DNA of 64,000 nucleotides, taken from positions 1-64,000 of the forward strand of contig JAETQY010000013.1 of assembly GCA_021770445.1 (NCBI GenBank), read 5' to 3'. Below, one piece after another: positions 1-8,530 of this stretch; the first letter of the stretch is position 1; the number at the start of each line of letters is the position of its first letter. The stretch comes from Bacillota bacterium (GTDB lineage Bacteria; Bacillota; Clostridia; Oscillospirales; Oscillospiraceae). The notes under the pieces were generated by a model, which saw nothing but the letters and a program-made list of their open reading frames with translations, did no database searches and was not told the DNA's origin. Made by a program: the position numbers and the translations under genes.

Positions 1-372
1 ACACCCACCTGCGACTGGAGTGCCTTCCCGGAGGTGGAGGTCCCCAAGGTCGAGGTCAGGCACTTTGCCCACGACGACGGGGACTCCATGTTCATCCGCA
101 ACATCTACGAAACCCGCAGAATGCAGTACACCATCTACAACGCCATCGGCAGGGAGCCCAGCGCATGGCGGGACGACAAGCCCCTGATGACCATTGCGCT
201 GACCATCGCCCCGGCGGACGAGCCCTGGGTAAAGACGTCCTGGCCCTGGCGTGCCTCCGACCTGGAGGACCTGGTCCACAGCCGCCCCAACAGCCACTAC
301 TACGTGGAAGCCTGGGACTACTACAGCAAGGGCATCTTCCAATATACCCGCTACTGTGTCGCATCCCTGTAA
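1..372 (+). CDS. Partial hypothetical protein, 5' end outside window
   Basis: The reading frame is open from base 1 to a TAA at 370-372, so the gene starts upstream of the window and only its last 123 codons are seen. The fragment is hydrophilic and rich in Trp, Tyr and Asp (WPWRASDLEDLV, YYVEAWDYYSKGIFQYTR). I see no membrane segment or catalytic motif and do not recognise the family. It precedes the recombinase cassette by about 220 bases and is followed by a hairpin terminator, so it probably belongs to the same mobile element but ends its own transcript. Confidence 0.6.
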   Translation, partial: TPTCDWSAFPEVEVPKVEVRHFAHDDGDSMFIRNIYETRRMQYTIYNAIGREPSAWRDDKPLMTIALTIAPADEPWVKTSWPWRASDLEDLVHSRPNSHYYVEAWDYYSKGIFQYTRYCVASL

Positions 373-391
373 ACCCGAGTAATCCCCTACG

Positions 392-420
392 CCCTCTCTG
401 GAAACGGAGAGGGTATTTTA
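392..420 (+). terminator. Rho-independent terminator
   Basis: A 7-bp perfect stem (CCCTCTC / GAGAGGG) with an 8-base loop is followed by TATTTTATT, 20 bases after the stop of the partial gene. It ends that transcript before the recombinase cassette. Confidence 0.65.
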
Positions 421-595
421 TTCTCAAAATATCAAGCAGAGCGAAACCATGTCCGCCTAGCCGCCAACTGCACCAGTGTCTCCAAAGAGAATTGACGGCT
501 CCCAAATGATAAGTTTTTGATAACTCTGCTCAAATGGTATGGCTATTCAACTGCGGTTAGAGTATTGTGTGTTGCTGATAAGGAGGCGGGTAAAA

Positions 596-892
596 ATGAG
601 AAAAACTCTGGAAGACCTCTATTACGGCAACATCACACCCAACGAACAGCGGATGGTGCCTGGCTCAGAGATGGCGAAAGCGGTGGATCGTGTCGCCAGC
701 TGCGAAAAGCAGCTCATGGAGCAGCTCGGAGAAGTTGAGCAGGCGATCCTCACAAAATTCGTTCGGTCACAGCATGAGATCAACAGCATCACAGCAACCG
801 AAAATTTCATCCTGGGTTTCCGGCTGGGTGTCAGGCTGATAGCCGAGTGCATGGATGACAACGACGGTGATATTCGGATTGGAGGTGAATAA
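596..892 (+). CDS. DUF6809-like small protein
   Basis: A 98-residue hydrophilic, mostly helical protein that opens with MRKTLEDLYYGNITPNEQ and carries the C-terminal pattern SITATENFILGFRLG. I match this to the DUF6809 family from memory; its function is unknown. The ATG at 596 was chosen because AAGGAGG lies 9 bases upstream; the frame is open further upstream without a better start. It ends 3 bases before the IntA1 start, so the two are co-translated. A close paralogue lies at 16943-17239 in the same position before the second recombinase pair, including a nearly identical 5' leader. The strict linkage suggests an accessory or regulatory part of the recombination module, which is inference. 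Confidence 0.8.
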   Translation: MRKTLEDLYYGNITPNEQRMVPGSEMAKAVDRVASCEKQLMEQLGEVEQAILTKFVRSQHEINSITATENFILGFRLGVRLIAECMDDNDGDIRIGGE

Positions 893-895
893 CAA

Positions 896-2065
896 ATGGC
901 AAAGCGCAGACCGTCCGGCGACGGCATGGTGCGCAAGCGGGATGACGGCCGCTGGGAGGGGCGAATCGTGGTGGGCCACAAGAAGAACGGTGACTCCATC
1001 TTCCGCTACATCTACGCCGATACCCAGAAAGAGTTGACTGCAAAGCTCCGCCAGCACATCGACAGCTATCAGGGTGCCGACCTAACGGAACAGAGCAGGA
1101 TGACGCTCTCGGAGTGGCTGGATCAGTGGCTGGAAAGTATAGTGGACACGCTGCGGCCCAACACGCTGAGGAACTACCGCAGCTACGTCGAGAATCACAT
1201 CCGGCCCGGCCTGGGCGATAAACAGCTGGCCCGGCTCGCACCAAAAGACGTCCAACGATTCTATGAAAAGCTGGGCGACAGTCTGGCCAGCGGTACGGTG
1301 CGCCGCATCCACACCACGCTCCACGGCGCGCTGAAAGCGGCGCAGCAGGCTCACCTCATCGCCAGCAATCCCACCGAGCAGATTATCGCGCCCAAGTTCA
1401 GCTATGGAGCGAAACAAATCCTGACAGATGAGCAATTGGATGTGTTCATGAAGGTCATCGCAGAGGATGAAATCTGGTGTGACTTCTTCTACACCGAACT
1501 GACCACCGGCCTGCGCCGGGGTGAGATTTGCGGTCTAAAATGGATGGACTTCGATGAGATCAACGGCACTCTGAAGGTCTGCCGTACCGTCTACAGGGAA
1601 GATGGTGGTGGCCTGACTGCCGGGGATACCAAGACCAGCGCGGGCACTCGAAAAATCGTGCTGCCCTCCAGTACAGCACAGGTTCTCCGTGAGCGGAAAA
1701 GGTCTGCACTGACTGAGTGGATATTCCCCAACCCGCTGAGACCGGAGCAGCCCGCTGATCCCGGCTCAGCCTACCGTCGGCTAAAGGTCCTTCTGAAACA
1801 GGCAGGACTGCCCAGTATTCGCTTCCACGACTTGAGACACACCTTCGCGACCCATGCGCTGGCGTCAGGCGTGGATTTGAAAACCCTGTCCGGTATCCTG
1901 GGACATACCAGGGCTGCGTTTACGCTGGACACTTACACCCACACCACGGGCGATATGCAGAGGCGGGCCTCGGAAGTAGTGGGCAATTTCCTGACAGACA
2001 TCTTTGGAAAGGAGTTGAGACCGTGGGAAGAAAGCGCAAAGGCGGCGAGGGCACAGTCCGACTAA
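896..2065 (+). CDS. Tyrosine recombinase IntA1 (phage-type integrase)
   Basis: A 389-residue site-specific tyrosine recombinase for DNA strand exchange. Residues about 8-48 form an arm-type (AP2-like) DNA-binding domain (GMVRKRDDGRWEGRIVVGHK). Residues about 62-150 are the SAM-like core-binding domain. The catalytic domain carries the Arg in TGLRRGEICGL, the Lys in DTKTSAGTRK, HDLRH, LGHT and the Tyr nucleophile in LDTYTH, so the full catalytic set is present. The last 43 bases overlap IntB1, which starts with GTG in another frame; the two are probably translationally coupled. The first 22 residues are nearly identical at DNA level to IntA2 (17243), after which the two diverge strongly. Confidence 0.92.
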   Translation: MAKRRPSGDGMVRKRDDGRWEGRIVVGHKKNGDSIFRYIYADTQKELTAKLRQHIDSYQGADLTEQSRMTLSEWLDQWLESIVDTLRPNTLRNYRSYVENHIRPGLGDKQLARLAPKDVQRFYEKLGDSLASGTVRRIHTTLHGALKAAQQAHLIASNPTEQIIAPKFSYGAKQILTDEQLDVFMKVIAEDEIWCDFFYTELTTGLRRGEICGLKWMDFDEINGTLKVCRTVYREDGGGLTAGDTKTSAGTRKIVLPSSTAQVLRERKRSALTEWIFPNPLRPEQPADPGSAYRRLKVLLKQAGLPSIRFHDLRHTFATHALASGVDLKTLSGILGHTRAAFTLDTYTHTTGDMQRRASEVVGNFLTDIFGKELRPWEESAKAARAQSD

Positions 2066-3453
2066 GGAAAGATGGCCGCTGGGAAGGCCGGGTGGTCATT
2101 GGCTATGATGACAAGGGCCTGCCCAAGACAAAAAACGTGCTGGCCAAGACAAAAGCGGAGTGCGTGGAGAAGTTGAACGCTCTGAAAAACGCAGTAACTC
2201 CAATGACCGCTGTCAAGGTCAGGGCGGATATGCCCTTCGGTGAGTGGGTGGAGTTCTGGTACGAAAATTACAGCAAGCCAATGCTCCGCCCCAGTTCGCA
2301 ACGATCCTATGAAGGATTTATCCGGCTGTATATCCGCCCCAAGCTGGGAAGCATACCTCTGAACAAGCTGACCACCAACGATCTCCAGCAGTTCTATACC
2401 TGGATGAAGAAAGACGGCCGAGATCGGAACCGGGAGTCTAAAGGTGCCGGTCTCTCCGACAATATGCTCCAGAACTGTCACAGTCTCTGCCGCAGGGTGT
2501 TGGAGAAAGCGGTGGCAGAGGGGCTGATCCCGCAGAATCCGGCGCTCGGCTGTAAGCTGACTCCAGGCCGGCGAAAAGAGATGCAGGTGCTGTCCAGAGA
2601 GGAGATGCAGCGGCTGTTGATCCAGGCCAAGGCCGAGGGTTACTATGAAGTGTTTCTGCTGGAGCTGACCACCGGACTCCGCGTGGGAGAGCTGATGGCG
2701 CTCCGGTGGGATGATTTGAATTTCAGGACCGGAGAACTGCGGATCGAGCGGCAGGTTTATCAAATCAACGGTGAATTGATAATACAGCCACCCAAGACCA
2801 AGGCGTCGATCCGAACCGTGATTCTGCCTCCGCCCGTGGTTGAGGCTCTACGGATATATAAGCAGACTGTATCCTCACGATGGATATTTCCCTCACCCAA
2901 GAAGGAGGACGCCCCGCTGGCCCCGGCCGCCGCCAGTCACCGGCTGAGCATGATTCTAACCCACTCCGAATGTAAAAAAGTGAGATTCCATGATCTGAGA
3001 CACACTTTTGCCACCAACGCCCTGGAGCATGGGATGGATGTGAAAACACTGTCCACCATCATCGGTCATGTCTCCTCCGCCACCACGCTGAACGTCTACG
3101 CCCACGTCACGGACGATATGCAGAGACAGGCCGCCGCCAAAATCGACCAGGGTATTGGCAAAGTGGAGGCTCCCATAGAAATTCCCCAGGTAGAGGAAAG
3201 CCGCACTATGACGGACTTCAAGGCTCGGCGGGGCAGACATCGCTACTGGGGCAGCGGATGCCTGGGACAGCGAAAAGGCCGATGGGCTGGGCAGTACACC
3301 ATAAAATGGCCAGATGGGAGGAAAGTGACCCGGAGCGTCTACGCCAGCACAGAGGAGGAATGCGAAAGACTGCTGGCGGAGATGATAACGGCGATGAAAA
3401 CGGAGCTGGCCGCCGAAAAGAAGCGGCTGAGGACAGAGAATCAAGCAAGCTGA
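2023..3453 (+). CDS. Tyrosine recombinase IntB1 with an extra C-terminal arm-like domain
   Basis: A 476-residue tyrosine recombinase starting at GTG 2023 inside the end of IntA1, with AAGGAG about 9 bases upstream. It has an N-terminal arm-type domain (GTVRLRKDGRWEGRVVIGY), a core-binding domain, and a full catalytic set: TGLRVGEL, KTKASIRT, FHDLRHTFAT, IGHV and LNVYAH. About 85 residues follow the active-site Tyr. They contain GQRKGRWAGQYTIKWPDG and EEECERLL, which repeat the pattern of the N-terminal arm domain. Phage integrases normally stop soon after the Tyr, so this tail looks like a second DNA-binding module. The gene ends the cassette; no terminator is obvious right after it. Confidence 0.9.
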   Translation: MGRKRKGGEGTVRLRKDGRWEGRVVIGYDDKGLPKTKNVLAKTKAECVEKLNALKNAVTPMTAVKVRADMPFGEWVEFWYENYSKPMLRPSSQRSYEGFIRLYIRPKLGSIPLNKLTTNDLQQFYTWMKKDGRDRNRESKGAGLSDNMLQNCHSLCRRVLEKAVAEGLIPQNPALGCKLTPGRRKEMQVLSREEMQRLLIQAKAEGYYEVFLLELTTGLRVGELMALRWDDLNFRTGELRIERQVYQINGELIIQPPKTKASIRTVILPPPVVEALRIYKQTVSSRWIFPSPKKEDAPLAPAAASHRLSMILTHSECKKVRFHDLRHTFATNALEHGMDVKTLSTIIGHVSSATTLNVYAHVTDDMQRQAAAKIDQGIGKVEAPIEIPQVEESRTMTDFKARRGRHRYWGSGCLGQRKGRWAGQYTIKWPDGRKVTRSVYASTEEECERLLAEMITAMKTELAAEKKRLRTENQAS

Positions 3454-3734
3454 ACAGTACGCAGCCCGCTGGGATACCCCGGCGGGCTAGTTTTCGCTGT
3501 CTGTGGGCAAATATGTGGTCAAGGGGTGTTCGGCTATAGTAAACGAACAGAAATAGTCACAAGTATAGCGAGTTTTGGAAAATAATTGAGGAGTTTTAGC
3601 GCAATAAATCAACTGATATTCATGGGATAGCGTATCCGATGGTAGAAACAAAGAAAAGGCCTCTCATGACAGGTCAAGGGCCGCTCCCAGCGGAGCGGCC
3701 CCAACTTTTGAAACAAAGGTAATGTGCCCTGTAT
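3454..3734. other. Intergenic end of first element, with hairpin
   Basis: This stretch has no credible gene. It holds a perfect 9-bp hairpin at 3679-3700 (GGCCGCTCC, loop CAGC), which could serve either flanking gene as terminator. At 3511-3520 it carries ATGTGGTCAA, which also occurs near 21740 beside tRNA-Pro. The sequence after about 3530 becomes AT-richer. The element end (att site) probably lies in this stretch, but I cannot define it. Confidence 0.4.
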
Positions 3735-4616
3735 TTACTTACGGCGACTACCCCGAACAAACGGCGGTTCGACCGTTTCATCAAGCAGAAGTCCATACTT
3801 CTTCGGCCGTCGGAACGCGTTACCGTGTACTTCACTTTCCCGGTAACGTCGAAGCTGTTCCAAATCAAGCTCTGCGAGGTAAATACCCTCTGGGCCGCCC
3901 GCCTGTAAAACGCAGGTGTCTCTGGAACCTTTCAGTTCCGGGAGATAGGCCACGCCGTCAAAGAGGCTGGAGCCGCCGTTGCAGTCGGGCACTGAGTCCG
4001 GGTAGCTGCAGGTGGCAATGGCCAGCATATTCTCGTAGGCCCTGGCCCGCAGCTGTGAGAGACGGTTGATTTCCATGGGGCAGGCGTTGGGCACTAGGAT
4101 AAGCTCCGCACCCTTGAGCATCAGAATTCTGGCGCTCTCGGGGAACTCCCGGTCATAGCAGATCATGGCGCCAACTTTCACCTCGCCGTAGGCTGTGTCC
4201 AGCGTAGTGACATAGAAATCCTCGCCCGGCGTCAGGTCCCGCTCCACATCAAAGTCGCAGGTGTGGACTTTAGCATAGGTGATTTTCCGCTCCCCAAACC
4301 GATCAAATAAAACCATGGAATTGCGGGGGCCGCCCTCGTACTGCTCCAAGAAGGTAACGGCAATAGCCATGCCGAGCTCCTTGGCAAGTTCCCCAAAAAC
4401 GCTGACAAATTCGTTGCCAGCAGAGATCGCTTCCGCTTTCCATTCCTCTACAGGACGGCCATAAATGTTGTAGCCGTTGCTCCACATCTCGGGGAACAGC
4501 GCGATATCAGCGCCCAACTCCTTCGCTTTCCGGCAGGAGGCGATGCCCTTTTCAAGATTGTCCTCCAGTGTTCCGCGGGGAGCAATTTGCAGCAGGGCGA
4601 TTTTCAAAGTGGTCAT
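3735..4616 (-). CDS. Carbon-nitrogen hydrolase (nitrilase superfamily)
   Basis: A 293-residue enzyme of the nitrilase/omega-amidase superfamily, which hydrolyses non-peptide C-N bonds in amides or nitriles. The Glu-Lys-Cys triad is visible: Glu in LFPEMWSNGY (about 43), Lys in YAKVHTCDF (about 115) and Cys in MICYDREFPE (about 150). Length and motif spacing are normal, and no signal peptide is present, so it is cytoplasmic. The substrate cannot be told from sequence; the branch resembles N-carbamoyl-putrescine or omega-amidase types. It lies downstream of a GNAT gene and an esterase on the same strand with 30-base gaps, suggesting a small operon. Confidence 0.88.
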   Translation of the reverse strand: MTTLKIALLQIAPRGTLEDNLEKGIASCRKAKELGADIALFPEMWSNGYNIYGRPVEEWKAEAISAGNEFVSVFGELAKELGMAIAVTFLEQYEGGPRNSMVLFDRFGERKITYAKVHTCDFDVERDLTPGEDFYVTTLDTAYGEVKVGAMICYDREFPESARILMLKGAELILVPNACPMEINRLSQLRARAYENMLAIATCSYPDSVPDCNGGSSLFDGVAYLPELKGSRDTCVLQAGGPEGIYLAELDLEQLRRYRESEVHGNAFRRPKKYGLLLDETVEPPFVRGSRRK

Positions 4617-4646
4617 AGGTGCTTGTATCCTTTCTTCTCATTGCTG

Positions 4647-5414
4647 CTATAAAAAGGTTTCATACGCCGCATATTCGTGGGAAAAGCGGTAACCCAGCTT
4701 TTCGGCCAGCGCGGCGCTCCATGCATTGTGCGCGTCCCAGCTGGGGTACAAATTTCTCTTGAGACATTCCAAAATCAGCTTGGCCCCGCAGACCGTCGCA
4801 AGCCCTTCTCGACGATGATCTTCCCGGGTGTCGATCTCCACCTCGATCCCGGAACGGTAGGTGGAGTAGGAGGACGCTCCGCTGACCGGAACGCCGTCCT
4901 TCAGAATCAGAACGCCCAAGCCAAGGTCGGCATACTGCTCAAAGCTCTCATATTGCGACACAAGGTCTTTGCACCAACTCGTCTGCCCGCAATAGGAGTA
5001 CCAGAGCTGATCGATCATCGTCAGCCGGTACTCCTTAGGCAGACCTCTTACCAGGCTTTCCAGCTTCGGCAGGTCAAAGCCCTCTGTCTCCTTTTTGAAC
5101 GCATAGCGGGTCACCCGCCGACAATTTTCTCCGTAGCAGGCTTCGATTACCCTGCTCCACGACTCATCTTGCGGAACAAGAATCAGAAAATCCCGCTTGC
5201 AGACAGTTCTTTTTAACGCAAGGAGAAATTTCGTATCCGCCTGACCCGCCAAAAAGCCGAAATCACCCAGCAGCGCAATGGCAGCTGTTGGGCTTTTCGT
5301 GTCGTTGGCGCAGACACGGCCCATGACCTTTTGCAGACACGACCAGATGATCGTTTCTTCCCAACCGGCAAACAAATTTTCAATTGCCGGCGTCACTTCC
5401 AAGGCGATTTCCAT
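4647..5414 (-). CDS. GNAT family N-acetyltransferase
   Basis: A 255-residue protein. Its C-terminal third carries the acetyl-CoA binding pattern of GNAT enzymes (IEVEIDTREDHRREGLATVC), with the R-x-x-G-x-A loop, followed by AWSAALAEKLGYRF, typical of the last GNAT strand and helix. The N-terminal 130 residues are a less conserved extension, as in the GNAT subgroup around 250-270 residues long. The ATG at 5414 was chosen because GGGAGGAA lies directly upstream; an upstream in-frame TTG overlaps that site. It sits between an esterase and a nitrilase-type gene on the same strand. The acceptor is unknown. Confidence 0.8.
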   Translation of the reverse strand: MEIALEVTPAIENLFAGWEETIIWSCLQKVMGRVCANDTKSPTAAIALLGDFGFLAGQADTKFLLALKRTVCKRDFLILVPQDESWSRVIEACYGENCRRVTRYAFKKETEGFDLPKLESLVRGLPKEYRLTMIDQLWYSYCGQTSWCKDLVSQYESFEQYADLGLGVLILKDGVPVSGASSYSTYRSGIEVEIDTREDHRREGLATVCGAKLILECLKRNLYPSWDAHNAWSAALAEKLGYRFSHEYAAYETFL

Positions 5415-5444
5415 GTTTCTTCCTCCCAAAAGAATCCCCCTGTA

Positions 5445-6119
5445 TTACCTGCTCAGGAGCCAGGCGATGCCGGCGGCTGTGCGCTCCGCCGCGTGGTTAT
5501 AGTGATTGCCGGGATTCAACTGAAATACGGTATCGATCCCCGCGGCCCGATAGAAAGCGTAAATCTCCTCTGTGTCCCGCCGGACGCTCTTTAGGATTGG
5601 ATTGCGGGTCTTACTCTCCTTGTCCCCCAGCGAGAAGTATGCGCAGTCCGGCGGCCGTTTTGGCTCGTGCGTGAGGACGTAGTCCTTCCATCCGGAGAAC
5701 CACAGGGAGCCGGATATGCTGCCCACACGGGAAAAGATATCCGTCTGATAGATGGCGTACAGGGCAAACAGCCCACCCAGAGAGTAGCCGACGATTCCCT
5801 GCCACACCGGAGTGCCGATCAAGCCTTTCTCTGCCCTTGGCAGAATCTCTTCCACCAACAGACACAGGTATTTGTCCGCTCCTCCGGAGAACGGTTCCCC
5901 GCTCTTAAACGCTGCCGGACTGTCCCAAGGCGCCATGTCGCGGTTCCAGTCCGTACTGCCAATCGCGATCAAGGTAAACGGCGGACAGCCGGCGGCTTGT
6001 ACCGCTTGAAACACCTGCTGACCCTCGTCGGCGTAGGTGTTGAGATAGATCACGGGTGCGTCAGGTTCGGCGCTGGGAAAGACGGATACGCTTTTCCCAC
6101 CTATTCTAAATTCATACAT
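5445..6119 (-). CDS. Alpha/beta hydrolase, esterase-like
   Basis: A 224-residue serine hydrolase of the putative esterase (esterase-D-like) group. The nucleophile elbow is GYSLGG around residues 111-116. The acid is probably in the FSLGDKES segment, and the catalytic His in GNHYNH near the C-terminus. It has no signal peptide. It is the first gene of a three-gene minus-strand run with the GNAT and nitrilase-type genes. The family includes carbohydrate esterases and siderophore esterases; the real substrate is unknown. Confidence 0.8.
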   Translation of the reverse strand: MYEFRIGGKSVSVFPSAEPDAPVIYLNTYADEGQQVFQAVQAAGCPPFTLIAIGSTDWNRDMAPWDSPAAFKSGEPFSGGADKYLCLLVEEILPRAEKGLIGTPVWQGIVGYSLGGLFALYAIYQTDIFSRVGSISGSLWFSGWKDYVLTHEPKRPPDCAYFSLGDKESKTRNPILKSVRRDTEEIYAFYRAAGIDTVFQLNPGNHYNHAAERTAAGIAWLLSR

Positions 6120-6225
6120 AGCTTCACCTGCTCCTGTTCAATGCGTTGCTGCCCTTATTGTATCGAAACGAGGGAACTTTCGCAAGGCGGTACGCTGATT
6201 TTTTAGAGTCAGGTTAATAGACAAC

Positions 6226-6314
6226 TCCCAATTCGCTTTCGTGTCCCTATTGCCTATAGACCAATTGAAACGCAAGTGTTTAGACCCTACCAGGAACACA
6301 AAGTCGAATTGGGA
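6226..6314. repeat. Imperfect inverted repeat, about 23-base arms
   Basis: The left arm at 6226-6248 (TCCCAATTCGCTTTCG...) and the right arm at 6292-6314 are inverted copies with a few mismatches, 43 bases apart. The unit sits between divergently transcribed genes (esterase and Nudix). It may be a small non-autonomous element or a long hairpin; there is no coding potential inside. Confidence 0.5.
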
Positions 6315-6387
6315 CATAGACAAAAGGATATCTTCGTGCTAAGATTGACGGTAGTCCAAATATTTTCCGTATCTGGTGGTGAAAGCA

Positions 6388-6945
6388 ATGACAGAAGTAG
6401 TAGCGGCCCTGATTTGGTATCAGAACAGATTCATGATTTGCCAGCGTCCGGCCCACAAGGCCCGGGGACTCCTCTGGGAGTTTGTGGGCGGCAAGGTGGA
6501 GCCGGGGGAGACAAAGGAGCAGGCGCTCATCCGGGAGTGCCGGGAGGAACTGGCCGTTACCCTGAGCGTTGGGAACGTATTTATGGATGTGATTCATGGG
6601 TACCCGGACTTGACGGTCCACCTGACACTGTTCAACGCCGCGATTTCAGAGGGAACGCCTCAGATGCTGGAGCACAACGACATCCGCTGGATCACTGTGG
6701 ATGAGATCGACCAATTCTTACTGATCGCTCCGCCAACCATGTGCCGGGGAGAGTGGGTGCCGAACCAGCAGCTCATCGATAACTCCCGCATCTTTGCTCA
6801 GTGCTGTCGAGACCTGTCCGTGCGCCTGGGCATCCGCTTCGCCGACGCCGGGGCCTGGGACATCTCCCTGGCCTATGACGGCGTACACTTCACTGAGCAG
6901 GGCCATCGGGCCTTCGCCGCCGGACTTTTGGAGGTACTCAAATGA
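6388..6945 (+). CDS. Nudix hydrolase fused to the tail of an SGNH hydrolase
   Basis: A 185-residue chimera. Residues 1-110 are a MutT-like Nudix hydrolase with a Nudix box from GKVEPGETKEQALIRECREE, the fold that cleaves nucleoside diphosphate derivatives such as 8-oxo-dGTP. It stops at WITVDEIDQF, where MutT proteins normally have about 15 more residues. From about 6718 the frame continues as the end of an SGNH/GDSL lipase-like protein: LLIAPPTMCRGEW, then DGVHFTEQGHRAF with the block V Asp-x-x-His. The SGNH nucleophile block (GDS) is absent, so the second half cannot be a working esterase. The simplest reading is a deletion joining two genes in frame. The start is ATG 6388 after a GGTGGTG site. 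Confidence 0.78.
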   Translation: MTEVVAALIWYQNRFMICQRPAHKARGLLWEFVGGKVEPGETKEQALIRECREELAVTLSVGNVFMDVIHGYPDLTVHLTLFNAAISEGTPQMLEHNDIRWITVDEIDQFLLIAPPTMCRGEWVPNQQLIDNSRIFAQCCRDLSVRLGIRFADAGAWDISLAYDGVHFTEQGHRAFAAGLLEVLK

Positions 6946-7322
6946 AACGAATTGTGCCTGTACTATTCGCCCTTTTGCTGCTGACCGGATGCGGCGGAGG
7001 CGAAAACGAAGCCTCCTACCGGCAGATCAGCCAGGAGGAGGCCAAGGAGATGATGGATACCCAGGAGGTCATCATTCTGGATGTGCGGGAGCAGGAGGAA
7101 TATGACAGCGGCCACATTCCCGACGCCGTTCTGCTGCCGGTGGGGACCATTGACGAGGACACCGCCGCCGCAGTTATCCCTGAGAAAGATTCCACAGTCC
7201 TGGTGTACTGCCGCAGCGGGAACCGCAGCAAGACGGCCTCCGCCGCCCTGGCGGAGTTGGGATACACCGAGATCTATGAATTCGGCGGCATCAAAACCTG
7301 GCCCTACGAAACGGAGTCGTAG
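6942..7322 (+). CDS. Rhodanese-like lipoprotein
   Basis: A 126-residue surface lipoprotein. It has a signal peptide with lipobox LLTGC (Cys 17), then one rhodanese domain containing ILDVREQEEYDSGHIPDA and the active-site loop CRSGNRS. Rhodaneses transfer sulfur from thiosulfate or persulfides through the loop Cys; placed outside the membrane, this one may handle sulfane sulfur or thiol redox state. It overlaps the stop of the Nudix/SGNH chimera by 4 bases (ATGA), so it is translationally coupled, and its end overlaps the convergent yaaA by 19 bases. Confidence 0.88.
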   Translation: MKRIVPVLFALLLLTGCGGGENEASYRQISQEEAKEMMDTQEVIILDVREQEEYDSGHIPDAVLLPVGTIDEDTAAAVIPEKDSTVLVYCRSGNRSKTASAALAELGYTEIYEFGGIKTWPYETES

Positions 7323-8065
7323 AGCTGTTTCAGGAACACATAATGATTATCTGCGGACAGCTCCCCATGAAACCGATAACCCAATTGATCGAAGGCCCGG
7401 AGCTGTTCCGGGTCTTCGATTTTATGTTCAGCCATCCAGCGCACCATCTGACCCCGGGCCATCTTGCACTGGGTGCCTTTTTCTATAACCTTACCGTCCC
7501 TCCACTCGCCGAAGGTGCAGGTAAGAAAGCGGACGTTCCCGGGCAGATGGGGCTCCACCGCCTTGCTGTATTCCTTGGAGGCCAGGTTGAGCACAAAATC
7601 TGTCTCGGAGGCTAGTTGCCGGGCCAGACGGTCGCCCCAGAACTGGTACAGATCCCGGCAGCCGCCCACGGCCAGCTTGGCCTGCATCTCTAGCCGGTAG
7701 GGGGTCACGCCATCGAAGGGGCGCAGCAGTCCGTAAAACCCGGAGAGGATGCGCAGGTGCTCCCGGAGGTAGTCCAGGTGGGCCGTCTCCATCACACCGG
7801 GGGCCATGTAGCGGTACTGGATGCCCTCGTAGGCGATAATAGCCGGGGTGAGATTACAGCGCAGATCCATGTGCTCCAGCCGCTCCACATTTAACTTGGC
7901 GATGGCATCGTTGCACTTCCAGAGTTTCTGCAGTTCCTTGGGAGACATAGCCTGCAGGACGGTCTTCAGCCGCTCAGTTTGCTCCAAAAACTGGGGTAGG
8001 CTGTCCACGGCAAAGCTGTCCGTATCCACGATCATTTTCTTCGCCGGGGCGATGATAATGCGCAT
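7304..8065 (-). CDS. yaaA: Peroxide stress protein YaaA (DUF328/UPF0246)
   Basis: A 253-residue protein of the YaaA family, which lowers free intracellular iron and protects DNA and protein during peroxide stress in E. coli. It has the family opening MRIIIAPAKKM, the central YEGIQYRYM and SGFYGLLRPFDGVTPYRLEM, and the C-terminal GYRFHGELS. Length is normal. It lies 12 bases downstream of the deformylase gene on the same strand, so the two are co-transcribed, and its end overlaps the convergent rhodanese gene. Confidence 0.92.
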   Translation of the reverse strand: MRIIIAPAKKMIVDTDSFAVDSLPQFLEQTERLKTVLQAMSPKELQKLWKCNDAIAKLNVERLEHMDLRCNLTPAIIAYEGIQYRYMAPGVMETAHLDYLREHLRILSGFYGLLRPFDGVTPYRLEMQAKLAVGGCRDLYQFWGDRLARQLASETDFVLNLASKEYSKAVEPHLPGNVRFLTCTFGEWRDGKVIEKGTQCKMARGQMVRWMAEHKIEDPEQLRAFDQLGYRFHGELSADNHYVFLKQLYDSVS

Positions 8066-8077
8066 GGGAAAGTCCTC

Positions 8078-8488
8078 CTAAATGATGACACCCTCGCAGT
8101 GGTCGATCTCGTGCTGGATGATTTGGGCTGTCCAGCCGGTGAAGGTCTTGAAACGGGTCTGAAACTGCTCATTCTGGTACTGCACCTTGATGGACTGCCA
8201 GCGTTTGGCCTTCCGGGTGCCGGCGAGGGAGAGACAGCCCTCCTCAGCCTCGTAGGGCTGGGATTTTTTGATGATCTCCGGGTTAAACATGACCATGTAC
8301 CTGCCCTCGTTGTCAAAGACGATGATCCGCTTGTTGACGCCAATCATGTTGGCCGCCATGCCCACGCAGCCGGCTTTGTGGGCAGTTAGAGTGTCCAGCA
8401 GATCCTGAGCGACGAATAAATCGTCAGGTGTGGCGGGCTCCGCCTTTTGAGCGAGAAAGGCTTCGTCCTTCATAATATCTCGAATCAT
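8078..8488 (-). CDS. def: Peptide deformylase-like protein with altered motif 1
   Basis: A 136-residue member of the peptide deformylase family, which removes the formyl group from nascent N-terminal methionine using a bound metal ion. Motif 2 (EEGCLSL) and motif 3 (QHEIDHCEG) keep the metal-binding Cys and two His plus the catalytic Glu. Motif 1 reads GMAANMIG, with Asn where classical deformylases have Gln. This form recurs in short clostridial paralogues, so activity is likely but may be changed. The ATG at 8488 is preceded by GGAGGT; an upstream in-frame TTG overlaps that site. It is co-transcribed with yaaA. Confidence 0.85.
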   Translation of the reverse strand: MIRDIMKDEAFLAQKAEPATPDDLFVAQDLLDTLTAHKAGCVGMAANMIGVNKRIIVFDNEGRYMVMFNPEIIKKSQPYEAEEGCLSLAGTRKAKRWQSIKVQYQNEQFQTRFKTFTGWTAQIIQHEIDHCEGVII

Positions 8489-8530
8489 GATCTGTACCTC
8501 CGGCAAGAAAAAATGCTATTCTTCGGCTAC

